Counted from the first letter of the stretch, positions 8,738-17,976 are shown. The stretch: 64,000 nt of DNA from Holophagae bacterium (GCA_030429565.1 JAUIFE010000019.1:1-64000), one strand, 5' to 3'. The notes: generated by a model from the sequence alone, not told the origin. A program made the numbers and translations.

Positions 8738-9704
8738 GGTCAACCTCCGTTTGTTCCTTTTGGGGTTGTTGCGGCGCAGGTTTGAGCTGTTCGACGATTT
8801 GGTAAGCGCGGTTCACGTTTTCTTTGTTTTCCGACTCAACCGGCTCGTATTTGGCGAACTTGACCGCATCGCACTGCTCTTGGAAGGCGCGGTTCAAACC
8901 GATCACTTCGGCGGAAATGCGTTTCTGGTCTTCCAACCACTGTTCCAATTCGAAGCTGGTCATTTCCTCGGCATGAATGCCGTACAAGCGCGAGTAGTAG
9001 CGGCGAATGATGTGGTTGATTTCCACATAAAAGGTCTTGACGCGGCCTTCCTTGAGCAAGGAACCGGAGGTCAGGGCTTGCAGATTTTGCATCGCTTCAT
9101 CGTACGGCGGCAGCAGGGGTTCCGGTGCGGCCACTTGCTCTTGCGGTTGGCGCCAGCGATAGAAGAGCCAGGCGGCCGCGGCCAGCACCAACAACAGCGC
9201 CAAGCCGGCGAGGATGAGCAGCACCGGTGAAACGGCTTTGTCGAGGTTGGCGCGATCATCAGCAAGTTTTTGATCGTTTTCATCGGCCAACACACTTTCG
9301 ATTTGAACGACTTGCTCGGGGGTGTAGAAAGTGCGCGGTTCATTGCCGTCGCCTTGGCGACCGGCAAGGGCCAGCTCGGGAATGACAAACTCGCCGTAAT
9401 CGTAAAAGGCAAGCCTGAGGTTAAGCACGAGCAGGTGGGCGGGTTGTGCGTCTGAGGGTGGGACTTCAAGCCAATCTGCTGCGAGGATTTCGGCGTCGCC
9501 GAGTTTTTCTTCGGGCAGGGTTTGGTCAAAAAGCCAGCTACCGTCGTGGCTAATCTGGACCCGCATGTCGATGGTGTCGCCAACCGTCGCTTTCTTCGCG
9601 CTCAGTTTGACGGTGACGTCGGGGTCGCCCGCCGTCAACGGCAGCCAGGCGCACAAAATGAGAAGTAGCCAGGTGACGTGGCGTAACGAATGTCGCTGGT
9701 TCAA
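8721..9704 (-). CDS. Bat-operon membrane protein, BatD-like/DUF4381-like
   Basis: 327 aa with a signal peptide (about 1-24), a beta-rich periplasmic domain starting DPDVTVKLSAKKATVGDTI (like a short BatD), one transmembrane helix near 163-183, and a cytoplasmic helical domain (YVEINHIIRRYYSRLYGI). An upstream in-frame ATG at 9764 would run 60 bases into the DUF58 gene. A TTG at 9704 fits better: it overlaps the DUF58 stop as TTGA, has GAGGGAG about 8 bases upstream, and puts the signal peptide at the N-terminus. Its place between DUF58 and batA is common in Bat operons. Confidence 0.75.
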   Translation of the reverse strand: MNQRHSLRHVTWLLLILCAWLPLTAGDPDVTVKLSAKKATVGDTIDMRVQISHDGSWLFDQTLPEEKLGDAEILAADWLEVPPSDAQPAHLLVLNLRLAFYDYGEFVIPELALAGRQGDGNEPRTFYTPEQVVQIESVLADENDQKLADDRANLDKAVSPVLLILAGLALLLVLAAAAWLFYRWRQPQEQVAAPEPLLPPYDEAMQNLQALTSGSLLKEGRVKTFYVEINHIIRRYYSRLYGIHAEEMTSFELEQWLEDQKRISAEVIGLNRAFQEQCDAVKFAKYEPVESENKENVNRAYQIVEQLKPAPQQPQKEQTEVDHVAVG

Positions 9705-10576
9705 CGTCGCATCTCCCTCATCTTGAAGAAATTCATAAGTGCGGTATCGTAATCTTCGCCGCATTCCAGTGGAATGGTGTCGACACGCGACTTTTTCAGC
9801 GTTTTCAGCGTTTGTTCCCGCACCGAACGCGCTTGCTCGATGTAGGCGTTGCGCACGCGCTTGCTGCCGAAATCGACGTAGTACTCACGGCCGCTTTCGC
9901 CGTCTTCCAGCACGTACAAGCCGGATTCGGGGGGATCTAATTCGCGTGGATCCAGCAGGGGAATGGCCACCAAATCGTGGCGCCCGCGCACGAAGCGCAG
10001 CGATTTCTCGTAGTCTTGATCGAGAAAGTCGCTGATCAGGAACACGACGGCCTTGCGTTTCACGATCCGTGAAAAGTAGCTCAGTGCTTCGCCAATATTG
10101 GTTTTGACCCGTTTTGGTTCAAAGGCCAAGATCTCACGGACCAAACGCAACACGTGCTTTTTGCCTTTCTTCGGCGGAACAAACAGCTCGACTTGATCGG
10201 TGAAGAGCAGGCAGCCGACCTTGTCTTGGTTGCGGATCGCCGAGAAGGAGAACAACGCGGTTAATTCGGCAGCGAGATCGCGTTTGGCCTTGCTGCTCGA
10301 ACCAAACTCCTGGGAGCCCGACATATCGGCCAGAATGATGACGGTCAGCTCGCGTTCCTCGGCAAATTTCTTGATGAAGGGTTCGCCGGAACGGGCGGTG
10401 ACGTTCCAGTCGATGGCACGCACATCGTCGCCGGCCTGGTATGCACGCACTTCGGCGAACTCCATACCTTGACCTTTAAACGCCGAGTGGTATTGACCGG
10501 CCAGCGTTTCGTCAACGAGTTTGCGTGTTTTTATTTCGATGCGCCTTACTTGGCGAATGATTTCCTTGGCATCCAT
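9701..10576 (-). CDS. DUF58 domain protein (MoxR partner)
   Basis: Cytoplasmic protein of 291 aa. It contains the DUF58 core AGDDVRAIDWNVTARSGEPFIKKF near residues 50-72 and a VWA-like fold after it (VIILADMSGSQEFG, a near-MIDAS DxSGS). DUF58 proteins are almost always encoded directly after moxR and before bat genes, as here. It starts 3 bases after the moxR stop, so coupling is likely. The molecular role is unresolved in the family. Confidence 0.88.
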   Translation of the reverse strand: MDAKEIIRQVRRIEIKTRKLVDETLAGQYHSAFKGQGMEFAEVRAYQAGDDVRAIDWNVTARSGEPFIKKFAEERELTVIILADMSGSQEFGSSSKAKRDLAAELTALFSFSAIRNQDKVGCLLFTDQVELFVPPKKGKKHVLRLVREILAFEPKRVKTNIGEALSYFSRIVKRKAVVFLISDFLDQDYEKSLRFVRGRHDLVAIPLLDPRELDPPESGLYVLEDGESGREYYVDFGSKRVRNAYIEQARSVREQTLKTLKKSRVDTIPLECGEDYDTALMNFFKMREMRR

Positions 10577-10579
10577 GGC

Positions 10580-11572
10580 CTAGGGCACCTCAACCTCGTC
10601 AAACAGGGTTTGAATGACTTCTTCGCTGGTGATGTTTTCCGCCTCGGCTTCGAAGGTCAAGCCGACGCGGTGCCGCAAAATATCAAAGCCGATCGCCTTG
10701 ACGTCTTCGGGAATGACATAACCACGGCCGCGAATGAACGCGTGGGCGCGGGCGGCGTTGAGCAAGGCGATGCTGGCACGTGGACTGGCGCCGAAATCAA
10801 TCAGTTCCGTCAGCTTGGCGAGGCCGTGTTCGTTCGGCTCACGCGTGGCAAAAATTAACTCGATAATGTAGTCGCGGATGCGGTCGTCGACGTAAATTTG
10901 GCCAACTACCTCGCGGGCCTTGAAGATATCTTCCGGCGTTGCCATGGCGTTCGTTTCCAACTTGGAACCATTGGTGAAACGATCCATGATGTCGCGCTCT
11001 TCGGCCTTGGACGGATAGCCGACGTTGAGCTTGAGCATAAAACGGTCGACCTGTGCTTCCGGCAGGCGATAGGTACCTTCCTGCTCAATCGGGTTTTGCG
11101 TGGCGAGAACCAAAAAGGGTTTAGGCAGGGGATAGGTGGTGTCGCCGATGGTGACCTGCTTTTCCTGCATGGCTTCCAACAGTGCTGATTGCACCTTGGC
11201 CGGGGCGCGGTTAATTTCGTCGGCCAAAACCAAGTTGGCGAAAACCGGACCCTTCTTGGGGTCGAAGGTGCCTTCTTTTTGGTTGTAAATGAGCGTGCCG
11301 AGGATGTCGGCCGGCAAGAGATCGGGCGTAAACTGAATGCGCTTAAACGACATGTGGAGCGTGTTGGCCAAGGTGTTGACCGACAAGGTCTTGGCCAAAC
11401 CTGGCACACCTTCCATTAACACGTGGCCGCCGGTGATCATGCCGATCATCAAGCGGTCCAGCATGTAGCGCTGGCCGACGATGACCTTGCGGATCTCCAT
11501 CATCACGCCGTCGATGAATTGGTTGTGCTGTTTGACTTTTTCGGTGACTTCTCGGATGTGTTCTTCGCTCAT
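10580..11572 (-). CDS. moxR: MoxR-family AAA+ ATPase
   Basis: 330-aa AAA+ chaperone-like ATPase that heads the bat operon. Walker A is GVPGLAKT (residues 55-62) and Walker B is LVLADEINRA (D118, E119). Sensor residues lie in ATQNPIEQEGTYRLPEAQVDRF, a MoxR hallmark. A longer reading frame reaches 11740, but ATG 11572 has GAGG 5 bases upstream and starts the conserved part. MoxR proteins are thought to remodel VWA-containing partners, here BatA/BatB. Confidence 0.93.
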   Translation of the reverse strand: MSEEHIREVTEKVKQHNQFIDGVMMEIRKVIVGQRYMLDRLMIGMITGGHVLMEGVPGLAKTLSVNTLANTLHMSFKRIQFTPDLLPADILGTLIYNQKEGTFDPKKGPVFANLVLADEINRAPAKVQSALLEAMQEKQVTIGDTTYPLPKPFLVLATQNPIEQEGTYRLPEAQVDRFMLKLNVGYPSKAEERDIMDRFTNGSKLETNAMATPEDIFKAREVVGQIYVDDRIRDYIIELIFATREPNEHGLAKLTELIDFGASPRASIALLNAARAHAFIRGRGYVIPEDVKAIGFDILRHRVGLTFEAEAENITSEEVIQTLFDEVEVP

Positions 11573-12210
11573 GGTTGCCTCGTATTGGGAGAAAATGGGG
11601 CGCCGGGTGCCGTGAAAAAGTGAGCGGCGACCCGTGACCCGGGCAGACATTGCCGGGGTTCCGTCTAGGGATGGATCAGGCCAAATTAAGGGTGGTCGCG
11701 ATGACCATGCCCGCGCTTCCAATGGCAAATAGTGTGCCAAGGCTCGTCGGGTATTGCGTTCGCTTTTTGCCGGCTGATCGTGAACGGGTTACGGCGCTTG
11801 AAACAAACTCGATTACCGTCCAACGCGAAAATTAACGCGGAAAGAGACCGCGAAAACAGGCTTTTGCGGGAGACGACGGCGCTCGCGGCCGGGGACAATT
11901 CGCGCAGTTCGGCAAAACCCGACAATTGTAGCACCAAGCGCCGGCTCGTCGCAAAATCGATTCATCCTGTCTGCTATGTCAAAATGTCGCGGTTGTGGTC
12001 GCGTTCGCTAGCAAGCCCTGTAACCTGCGTGAGCGCGCCGCCACCGTCTAATCATTAATGTTAGCGTCACCTTTGCCTGCGTTGCGCCCGCACCGAATCA
12101 TGAGCTTTTGGTGAGGACGTGTTACACTAGCGCCGCTCGCGCTGCGTGCCTTTTTTCTGCCGCCACGCGCTTGGCAACACGGCCCAAAGCGGTCGCACGG
12201 GGATGACTTT
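11573..12210. other. Non-coding stretch between moxR and lipid kinase
   Basis: The region between two divergent genes should hold both promoters. Short reading frames here have no ribosome sites or family features. No convincing -35/-10 pair, terminator or long repeat was recognised. Confidence 0.5.
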
Positions 12211-13089
12211 TTGCGTTATTGGTGTATGTACAACCCGGTTTCCGGGCGTGGCGCCGGTGCTGCCGTCGCCGGCCGTATTCAAACCGCCTTGCAGGCCGCC
12301 GGTTTTGTGGTGGAGCTCTTGCAAACTGAACCCGATTTGGCCGTTTTCCGCACGCGCTGTCACGTGATTCAGCCCGAGGACCGCATTGTTGTCATCGGCG
12401 GCGACGGCACCTTTCGCCATGTGTTGAACGCCGCCCCTGCCAATGCCGGTTTTGCCTTTTTCGGGATGGGCACGGCCAACGTCATTACCATTGAATTCAA
12501 CCTACCGCGCACCGTCGAAGCCTTTACTGAAATGATCATCGCCGGTCATTCACGCACCGTTTATCCCGGCAAAACCGACGACGGCACGCTCTTCACCATG
12601 ATGTACAGTTTTGGGCTCGATGCCGCCGTCATTCGCGACGTCCCGCAAAAACTCAAGAACCGCATCGGCAAAGCTGCGTTCGCCTATGCCTTGATTCGTT
12701 CTTTACTGACCTACAATTACCCGAGCGTCACCTTGGAACTTGACGACGGTCGCCGCTGCCCGGCCACCTGGGCGTTAATCACCCGCTTCCGGCACTACGG
12801 CGGGGCCTATACGGTTGCGCCGGAGGTCGATCACGGTCAGCGCCGTTTGGTGGTGTTGGCTGTGCCGGAAAAACGCCGCCGCACCATGTTGCGTTTGTTG
12901 TGGCGTACTTGGCGCGGAACCGCCGCTCAAGATCCCGGGCTGAAACGGTTCGAATGCAGCCGGGTCAATTTACACGTTGCGCAACACAAGCCGCCCGGCC
13001 AATTAGACGGTGATCTATTCCCGGTCCAAGTGCGTTCGATTGAGGTCGCCGATCAAGCGATTGAATTGGTTGTGCCGGCGCCGGTCTAA
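12211..13089 (+). CDS. Diacylglycerol kinase-like lipid kinase (YegS/DagK family)
   Basis: 292 aa. The DAGK catalytic domain opens with YNPVSGRG, carries the nucleotide loop VVIGGDGTFRHVLNA (around residues 70-84) and has FGMGTANVITIEF, equivalent to the GTxNDxA motif. The C-terminal beta domain is present. TTG 12211 is the likely start (GGGGA 8 bases upstream); an ATG at 12226 is the alternative. It would phosphorylate diacylglycerol, sphingoid bases or related lipids. GTAN instead of the usual GTGN is a minor variation. Confidence 0.85.
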   Translation: MRYWCMYNPVSGRGAGAAVAGRIQTALQAAGFVVELLQTEPDLAVFRTRCHVIQPEDRIVVIGGDGTFRHVLNAAPANAGFAFFGMGTANVITIEFNLPRTVEAFTEMIIAGHSRTVYPGKTDDGTLFTMMYSFGLDAAVIRDVPQKLKNRIGKAAFAYALIRSLLTYNYPSVTLELDDGRRCPATWALITRFRHYGGAYTVAPEVDHGQRRLVVLAVPEKRRRTMLRLLWRTWRGTAAQDPGLKRFECSRVNLHVAQHKPPGQLDGDLFPVQVRSIEVADQAIELVVPAPV

Positions 13090-13411
13090 ACCTATTTCGA
13101 CTGCTTGGCCTGCGCCTAACGCTGCGGCCTTGCCTGGTCGGTGCGGTTGGCGCCTCATAAACAACTAACAAAACCTTAACCCTAATCTTTCTTTGCCTGG
13201 TAAACAATCGCGCGGCTCCTGGTTTCGCGCGCCCTTCTGCAGCGGTCACATCCGTGCTGGTTGGCATCTAAAAGGCGCCTTTTAGGTGGAAGGGCCAATC
13301 GGCAAAAACCGGTTGAAGCGGGTCAGTTCAGGCATGAAGTGTCACGCACCTGTTTTGGTGTTGCTGCGCCCTTTATGCACCGCCGCCAGATTTATCCCGG
13401 AAGGCGATGAG
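13090..13411. other. Leader region upstream of TonB receptor gene
   Basis: A 322-base gap holding a perfect 18-base palindrome (listed separately). The rest is unremarkable. A reading frame open from GTG 13286 joins the receptor frame but lacks a ribosome site and would put basic residues before the signal peptide. Confidence 0.5.
13268..13285. promoter_or_regulatory. Perfect palindrome, possible operator
   Basis: CTAAAAGGCGCCTTTTAG is an 18-base perfect palindrome without a loop, extendable by a G-T and two Watson-Crick pairs to 24 bases. It lies 126 bases before the TonB receptor start. The absence of a loop argues against a terminator and suggests a dimeric repressor site. The regulator is unknown. 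Confidence 0.4.
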
Positions 13412-16069
13412 ATGAACAAGGATTTTGCTAGAGTTTTGATTTTATGTGTTTTATTGATATCCAGTAGCTCGCTGCATGCTTTTTACCAAAGCCGCGGGAC
13501 GGTGCGTGGCACCGTGATTAACGAAGACAACCAACACGTGGCCGATGTGGTCGTCGCATTTGAAACGGGGTCCGCTTCACTGACCGATGGTCAGGGGCGT
13601 TTCACGATCGCCGGTGTTAAGCTCGGCAAACAGACGTTGTTGGTCCAGTTCCCCGGATACGAATCACTGCAAATGACGGCGGACGTCAAGCCGGGTCTCA
13701 ACGATCTCGGTGAAATTACCTTGAAAATGATCAGTTCCAGCGAAACGCTTGTCGTTCTGGGCAGCATTGGCGAAGGACAAGCGCGCGCACTTAACCAGCA
13801 GCGCCTCGCCAACACGATTAAAAACATTGTTGCCGCCGACCAAATCGGTGCTTTTCCCGACACCAACGCGGCTGAGGCGACCCAGCGGGTGCCTGGCGTG
13901 AACATCGCCCGTGACCAGGGTGAAGGTCGTTATGTGCAAGTGCGTGGTACCGAATCGCGCCTCAACCAAACCGCGCTCAATGGTGAACCTTTGCCTGCAC
14001 CGGAAGGCGAATTGCGCACCGTCGCACTGGACGTTGTGCCGCTCGAGATGCTGGAAGCCATCGAAATCACCAAAGCGATTACGCCCGATATGGATGGGGA
14101 CGCTGTTGGGGGCTCGGTTAACCTGCGCTTGCGCAAGGCGCCACGGGAACGGTTGTTGGCCGCCTCCGTTGAATACGGTTACACCGAATTAGATGAAGAA
14201 CCCATTTCCGCCGGCAGTTTTTTGTTCGGTAGCCAGTTCAAAGACGGTCTGTACGGGCTTGTTGGTTCTTTTAGTTACGAGGAAACCAGCCGTGGCACCG
14301 ACAACTTCGAAGCCGAATACGACGACGGTGTTCCCGAGCAACTCGAGCAGCGCGATTACGATGTGAAACGCGAACGAATCGGTGCTCACCTTGCCTTCGA
14401 TTACACGCCTTCCGTCAATTTCAACGTCGAACTCAATGGGTCCTACTCGCAATTTGACGACCAAGAGATGCGTCGTCGTCTGCGCCATCGCGTAGACCGT
14501 GACACGCTCGAACGCGAACTCAAAGATCGCTTCGAAACGCAGAGTATTACCACCTTGCAGGCCAAAATCGAGACCATCACCGCCAACCTCGGTCACCTCG
14601 AAGTCAGCGCTAACTACAGTTATGCTCGGGAAGCTGAACCTGGCCGTTTTGACAGCACCTTTGAGCAACAGGACGTCATCTTTAATCCCAACTTCAGCGC
14701 CGCCGGCTTTGACGGTTACAACATTCAACCGAACCCTACCAACCAAGATGTCGCCGCCTTTGAGCTGGACGAAATCGTCCGTGAAGACAACTACACCAAC
14801 GACGAGCACTTGACCCTAAAAGCCGCGTACGAGTGGCCCGTTGCTTTTGGCGAACACACCGCCTTGTTCAAAGCCGGCATGAAGTACCGTCAAAAAGAAA
14901 AGATGCGTGATAACAACGCCGTCGAACTCGATATTGACGGGGATATCTTGCTCGCCGACTACCTCGATAACGGCTACCGTCGTTCCGGTTTTCTGGGCGG
15001 ACGCTACGATATGGGTTCGTTCCATGGTCGTGCCCACGTCAACGACATCATCAATCGTTTCGGCGCCGGTGAAGAAGTCGACCGTGAGGTTGACGCCGCC
15101 GACTTCCGGTTGGAAGAAGACCTGACAGCGGCCTACTTTATGACGACCATCGAAATGAGCAATAACCTGATGATTTTACCAGGGGTACGCTACGAAAAGT
15201 TTGTCACCGATTATGTGGGTTATCAGGTTTCTTTTGATGATGAAGGCGATTATTCAGCGACCGATGCGGTTTTTGGGGAGAGCGACGACGACGTGTTGTT
15301 GCCGATGCTCCATGTCAAGTATCGCCTCACTGAGCGCACCCAGTTTCGCTTCGCACAAACGCGGACCTATGCGCGCGCACGAATCTACGACCAAGTGCCT
15401 TATCGTTTGATCTTGCAGGAAGATTTTGAAATTGAGGAAGGGAACCCCGACCTTCAAACAACCCGCTCCTGGAACACCGATTTGATGTTCGAGCACTATT
15501 TCGAAGATGGTGGTTTGTTGTCTGCCGGTGTGTTTTATAAAGACATGGACGACTACATCTACATCTTCCGCAACGAAGAAATGATTGACGGCGAGGAATA
15601 CGAAATTACCCGGCCCCTTAACGGTGAAGCCGCCGAGCTGTTTGGTTTTGAATTGGCCTTTCAGAAAACCTTTAGCAATGGTTTTGGTTTCTACCTCAAC
15701 TACACCTACGCCGATTCTGAGGCCGGCTTTCAAGATCGCGAAGGCACTATCTTGCCGGGTCAAACCGAAAACCTCGGTAACTTGGCCCTCATTTACGAAC
15801 GCAATGGGCTGAGCCTGCGCTTGTCCGGCAACCTGCACGGCGAGTATTTGGATGAGGTTGGCGGCGATGCAACGGAAGACTTATTCGTTGACGAACACTT
15901 CCAAGTGGACTTCAACGGCTCCTACACCACGGATCGCTACAAGATCTACTTGGAGTTGGTCAACCTCAATGACGAGGAAGTGGTCCTTTATGAAGGGACG
16001 CCCGACAACCCCATCCAGTTCGAGCAATATAAGATGTGGGGTCGACTGGGGCTGAAAGTCGATTTTTAA
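13412..16069 (+). CDS. TonB-dependent outer-membrane receptor
   Basis: 885 aa. The signal peptide is MNKDFARVLILCVLLISSSS plus LHA. A carboxypeptidase-regulatory-like beta domain follows (about 30-105, RGTVRGTVINEDNQHVADV). The plug domain (about 130-245) contains GAFPDTNAAEATQRVPGVNI, EGRYVQVRG and GGSVNLRLRK. The rest is a 22-strand barrel ending in the outer-membrane signature GLKVDF with terminal Phe. The plug sequence resembles the Xanthomonas/Caulobacter TonB receptor class often linked to carbohydrate uptake. ATG 13412 has GGAAGG 7 bases upstream. No transport partner is adjacent, so the substrate is unknown. Confidence 0.92.
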   Translation: MNKDFARVLILCVLLISSSSLHAFYQSRGTVRGTVINEDNQHVADVVVAFETGSASLTDGQGRFTIAGVKLGKQTLLVQFPGYESLQMTADVKPGLNDLGEITLKMISSSETLVVLGSIGEGQARALNQQRLANTIKNIVAADQIGAFPDTNAAEATQRVPGVNIARDQGEGRYVQVRGTESRLNQTALNGEPLPAPEGELRTVALDVVPLEMLEAIEITKAITPDMDGDAVGGSVNLRLRKAPRERLLAASVEYGYTELDEEPISAGSFLFGSQFKDGLYGLVGSFSYEETSRGTDNFEAEYDDGVPEQLEQRDYDVKRERIGAHLAFDYTPSVNFNVELNGSYSQFDDQEMRRRLRHRVDRDTLERELKDRFETQSITTLQAKIETITANLGHLEVSANYSYAREAEPGRFDSTFEQQDVIFNPNFSAAGFDGYNIQPNPTNQDVAAFELDEIVREDNYTNDEHLTLKAAYEWPVAFGEHTALFKAGMKYRQKEKMRDNNAVELDIDGDILLADYLDNGYRRSGFLGGRYDMGSFHGRAHVNDIINRFGAGEEVDREVDAADFRLEEDLTAAYFMTTIEMSNNLMILPGVRYEKFVTDYVGYQVSFDDEGDYSATDAVFGESDDDVLLPMLHVKYRLTERTQFRFAQTRTYARARIYDQVPYRLILQEDFEIEEGNPDLQTTRSWNTDLMFEHYFEDGGLLSAGVFYKDMDDYIYIFRNEEMIDGEEYEITRPLNGEAAELFGFELAFQKTFSNGFGFYLNYTYADSEAGFQDREGTILPGQTENLGNLALIYERNGLSLRLSGNLHGEYLDEVGGDATEDLFVDEHFQVDFNGSYTTDRYKIYLELVNLNDEEVVLYEGTPDNPIQFEQYKMWGRLGLKVDF

Positions 16070-16092
16070 GGCCCGCTCTCAGGAGTGCCGCC

Positions 16093-16132
16093 AAAGGGTG
16101 TTCGTCGCGAGACGGGCGCCCTTTTCGTTTTT
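16093..16132 (+). terminator. Rho-independent terminator of TonB receptor gene
   Basis: A 14-bp stem (16093-16106 with 16111-16124, three G-U pairs) is closed by a GCGA tetraloop and followed by TCGTTTTT. It starts 24 bases after the receptor stop. Confidence 0.85.
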
Positions 16133-16148
16133 CAGGGGGCGCGGCAAC

Positions 16149-16183
16149 AAAAAAGGACGTTCACCGTGATCAATGAACGTCCT
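16149..16183 (-). terminator. Rho-independent terminator of argG
   Basis: On the minus strand AGGACGTTCA and TGAACGTCCT form a 10-bp stem around a 10-base loop, followed by six Ts. It lies just past the argG stop and back to back with the terminator of the convergent receptor gene. Confidence 0.85.
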
Positions 16184-16211
16184 ATGGGAAGATTGTGCCG
16201 AGATCCGTGGT

Positions 16212-17408
16212 TTAGCCGACCGCGGGCGTCGCCTGCATGGCGAACTCAGCCGGAACGGAATAATTTTGCAGGTGTTGGAAGAAGACCAGCGCTTCGCTGT
16301 AGCCCGCGTTCCACTGATTCATGTGCCCGAAGCCGCCGAGCTGATCGGCGAACAGGTTGGGGTTGGCTTGGCGGGCAAGAATGTGGACGGCGGCGCCTTT
16401 GATGCGCAAGCAAATCGTGCCCTCGGCTTCTGCATAGAGCGAATCGACCGCTGCTTGCATGGCTTTTTGAATGGGATGTTGCCACAGGCCTTGGTAGAGC
16501 ATGCGGCCGTATTCAGAGCCCATGCGGTTGAGATAATCCAAGGTCGGTTTGGCGAACCAGCACTGGTTAAGGGCGGTGCGGGCACGGTAAAGCAAGGTGC
16601 CCGCGGGCGTGTGGTAAATGCCGCGCGACTTCAGGCCGTTGGTACGCGTTTCAAGTAAGTCGAGCCAACCGAGCGCGGTCGGCGCCAGCAGGTGGTTGAG
16701 TTCGGTAATCATTTGATCGAGCGGCAAGGCTTGACCGTTGAGTTTGGTCGGCAAACCTTTTTGCCAAGTCAAAGTAACCTCGGCTTCGCCCTCTTGGCTC
16801 ATTTGATCGATGAAAAACGGGGCGGGTGGTTGACTCAAGTCTTCCAAGGTGCCGCCTTCGTAGCTGGTGTGCCACAGGTTGGCGTCGATGGAGTAATCGA
16901 AGCTTTTGGTGGGGATTGAAACCCCGCTTGCGGCAACCATGGCCTGTGCTTCTTCGCGGCCGTTGCAGGCCCATTCGCGCCAGGGCGAGATGATGGTTAG
17001 GCCGGGCGCCAAAATTTTGACGCGCTGCTCGAAGCGCAAATAATCATTGCCTTTTCCAGTGGCGCCGTGACAGATAGCGCCGGCACCGCTCTCCAATGCG
17101 ACCTCGACCAGGGCGTCGGCGATAAAGGGACGGGCAATGGCGGTGCCCAACAAGTAGTCTTGCTCATAAACGGCACCCAGTTTGAGCATGGGGGCGATGC
17201 CCTGTTCGGCCATGGCGGCTCGTTTATCGATGATGTGAACCTGATCGGCCCCTAATCGGTAAGCGCGTTCCTCCAACATGGGGAAATCATCTTCTTGGCC
17301 GACGTTGACGAGAACGGCAATCACGCGGGTCGCGCCGCGGACTTGCTTGAGCCAGCCGAGTGCGGCGCTGGTGTCTAAACCACCTGAATACGCTAAAACA
17401 ACTTTCAT
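16212..17408 (-). CDS. argG: Argininosuccinate synthase
   Basis: 398 aa. It joins citrulline and aspartate with ATP to make argininosuccinate, the penultimate step of arginine synthesis. The PP-loop ATP-binding motif AYSGGLDTS is at residues 6-14. Conserved ICHGATGKGNDYLRFE (about 117-132) and SFDYSIDANLWHTSYEGG identify the family clearly, and the length is normal. It is divergent from argR across 151 bases carrying an ARG-box-like operator, so arginine repression is expected. Confidence 0.96.
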   Translation of the reverse strand: MKVVLAYSGGLDTSAALGWLKQVRGATRVIAVLVNVGQEDDFPMLEERAYRLGADQVHIIDKRAAMAEQGIAPMLKLGAVYEQDYLLGTAIARPFIADALVEVALESGAGAICHGATGKGNDYLRFEQRVKILAPGLTIISPWREWACNGREEAQAMVAASGVSIPTKSFDYSIDANLWHTSYEGGTLEDLSQPPAPFFIDQMSQEGEAEVTLTWQKGLPTKLNGQALPLDQMITELNHLLAPTALGWLDLLETRTNGLKSRGIYHTPAGTLLYRARTALNQCWFAKPTLDYLNRMGSEYGRMLYQGLWQHPIQKAMQAAVDSLYAEAEGTICLRIKGAAVHILARQANPNLFADQLGGFGHMNQWNAGYSEALVFFQHLQNYSVPAEFAMQATPAVG

Positions 17409-17437
17409 AGAAGAACCACCTTACCGGTTATGGGTTG

Positions 17438-17467
17438 TTTTATGTCGAATAAACCAACATAAAATGT
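17438..17467. promoter_or_regulatory. Inverted repeats in the argG promoter region
   Basis: TTTTATGT at 17438-17445 is repeated inverted as ACATAAAA at 17457-17464. The right half also sits in a compact palindrome, ACATAAAATGT (17457-17467). The AT-rich character and position, 30-60 bases before argG, suit an ArgR half-site array or the argG promoter. Confidence 0.4.
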
Positions 17468-17484
17468 CTAGAGAGGCTATTTTA

Positions 17485-17505
17485 TGCATTTTTATACAAA
17501 ATGCA
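17485..17505. promoter_or_regulatory. ARG-box-like operator
   Basis: TGCATTTT and AAAATGCA flank TATAC in a 21-base dyad between argG and argR. ArgR-family operators are AT-rich dyads of this length, and the TGCATTTTTAT half resembles Gram-positive-type ARG boxes. It lies 55 bases before the argR start and 77 bases before argG, so both could be controlled from it. Confidence 0.6.
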
Positions 17506-17559
17506 ATGGTAAAAACGCGGGTCTTGCATTTTTCCTTCGAGTTGGGCGAAAATGACGCC

Positions 17560-17976
17560 ATGCACATTGATGACGCAATCCTCCAAGTAGTTGAAAAGCA
17601 AAGTATCGACACGCAAACGGCGTTAGTGGCCGCGTTGAGCGAGAAAGGGTTTCGTGTAACCCAACCGCAGTTATCGCGACACCTCAAAAAATTGGGGATT
17701 CGCAAGGTGCGAGGTCGTTATGCGGTTGTCGGCGTACAAGCGGCGGCCAAGTCACAGCTCGATTTTGTGCTGTCCCCGCCGAACATGATCGTCATCAAGA
17801 CTTTGCCAGGGCACGCTAACGCTTTGGCTTACAATCTGGAAATGAACCAGTTTCGCGAAGTAGCCGGGACCGTTGCCGGAGACGATACCGTGTTGGTGGC
17901 GTTGCGGGCCGGTTTTGATTTGGAAACGACGACCCGCAAACTAAAGAAGCGTTTGGCCGGGGTTGTTCTCAATTAG
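17560..17976 (+). CDS. argR: Arginine repressor ArgR
   Basis: 138 aa. The N-terminal winged-helix DNA-binding domain (about 1-60) carries KGFRVTQPQLSRHLKKLGIRK, matching the ArgR pattern with SR in the recognition helix. The C-terminal oligomerisation/arginine-binding domain has LPGHANALAYNL and GTVAGDDTVLVAL (GTxAGDDT hallmark). ATG 17560 aligns best with family N-termini. ATG 17506 would give 156 aa but overlaps the operator edge. Regulation of argG and itself is inferred from the divergent layout. Confidence 0.92.
   Translation: MHIDDAILQVVEKQSIDTQTALVAALSEKGFRVTQPQLSRHLKKLGIRKVRGRYAVVGVQAAAKSQLDFVLSPPNMIVIKTLPGHANALAYNLEMNQFREVAGTVAGDDTVLVALRAGFDLETTTRKLKKRLAGVVLN

Noticed and set aside
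11732..12058. Short reading frames between moxR and the lipid kinase gene
   Set aside because: Basic, low-complexity translations without start signals; the region is better explained as a promoter gap.
14189..14809. Minus-strand 206-codon reading frame inside the TonB receptor gene
   Set aside because: Antisense shadow of the barrel-coding region; no family features or ribosome site.
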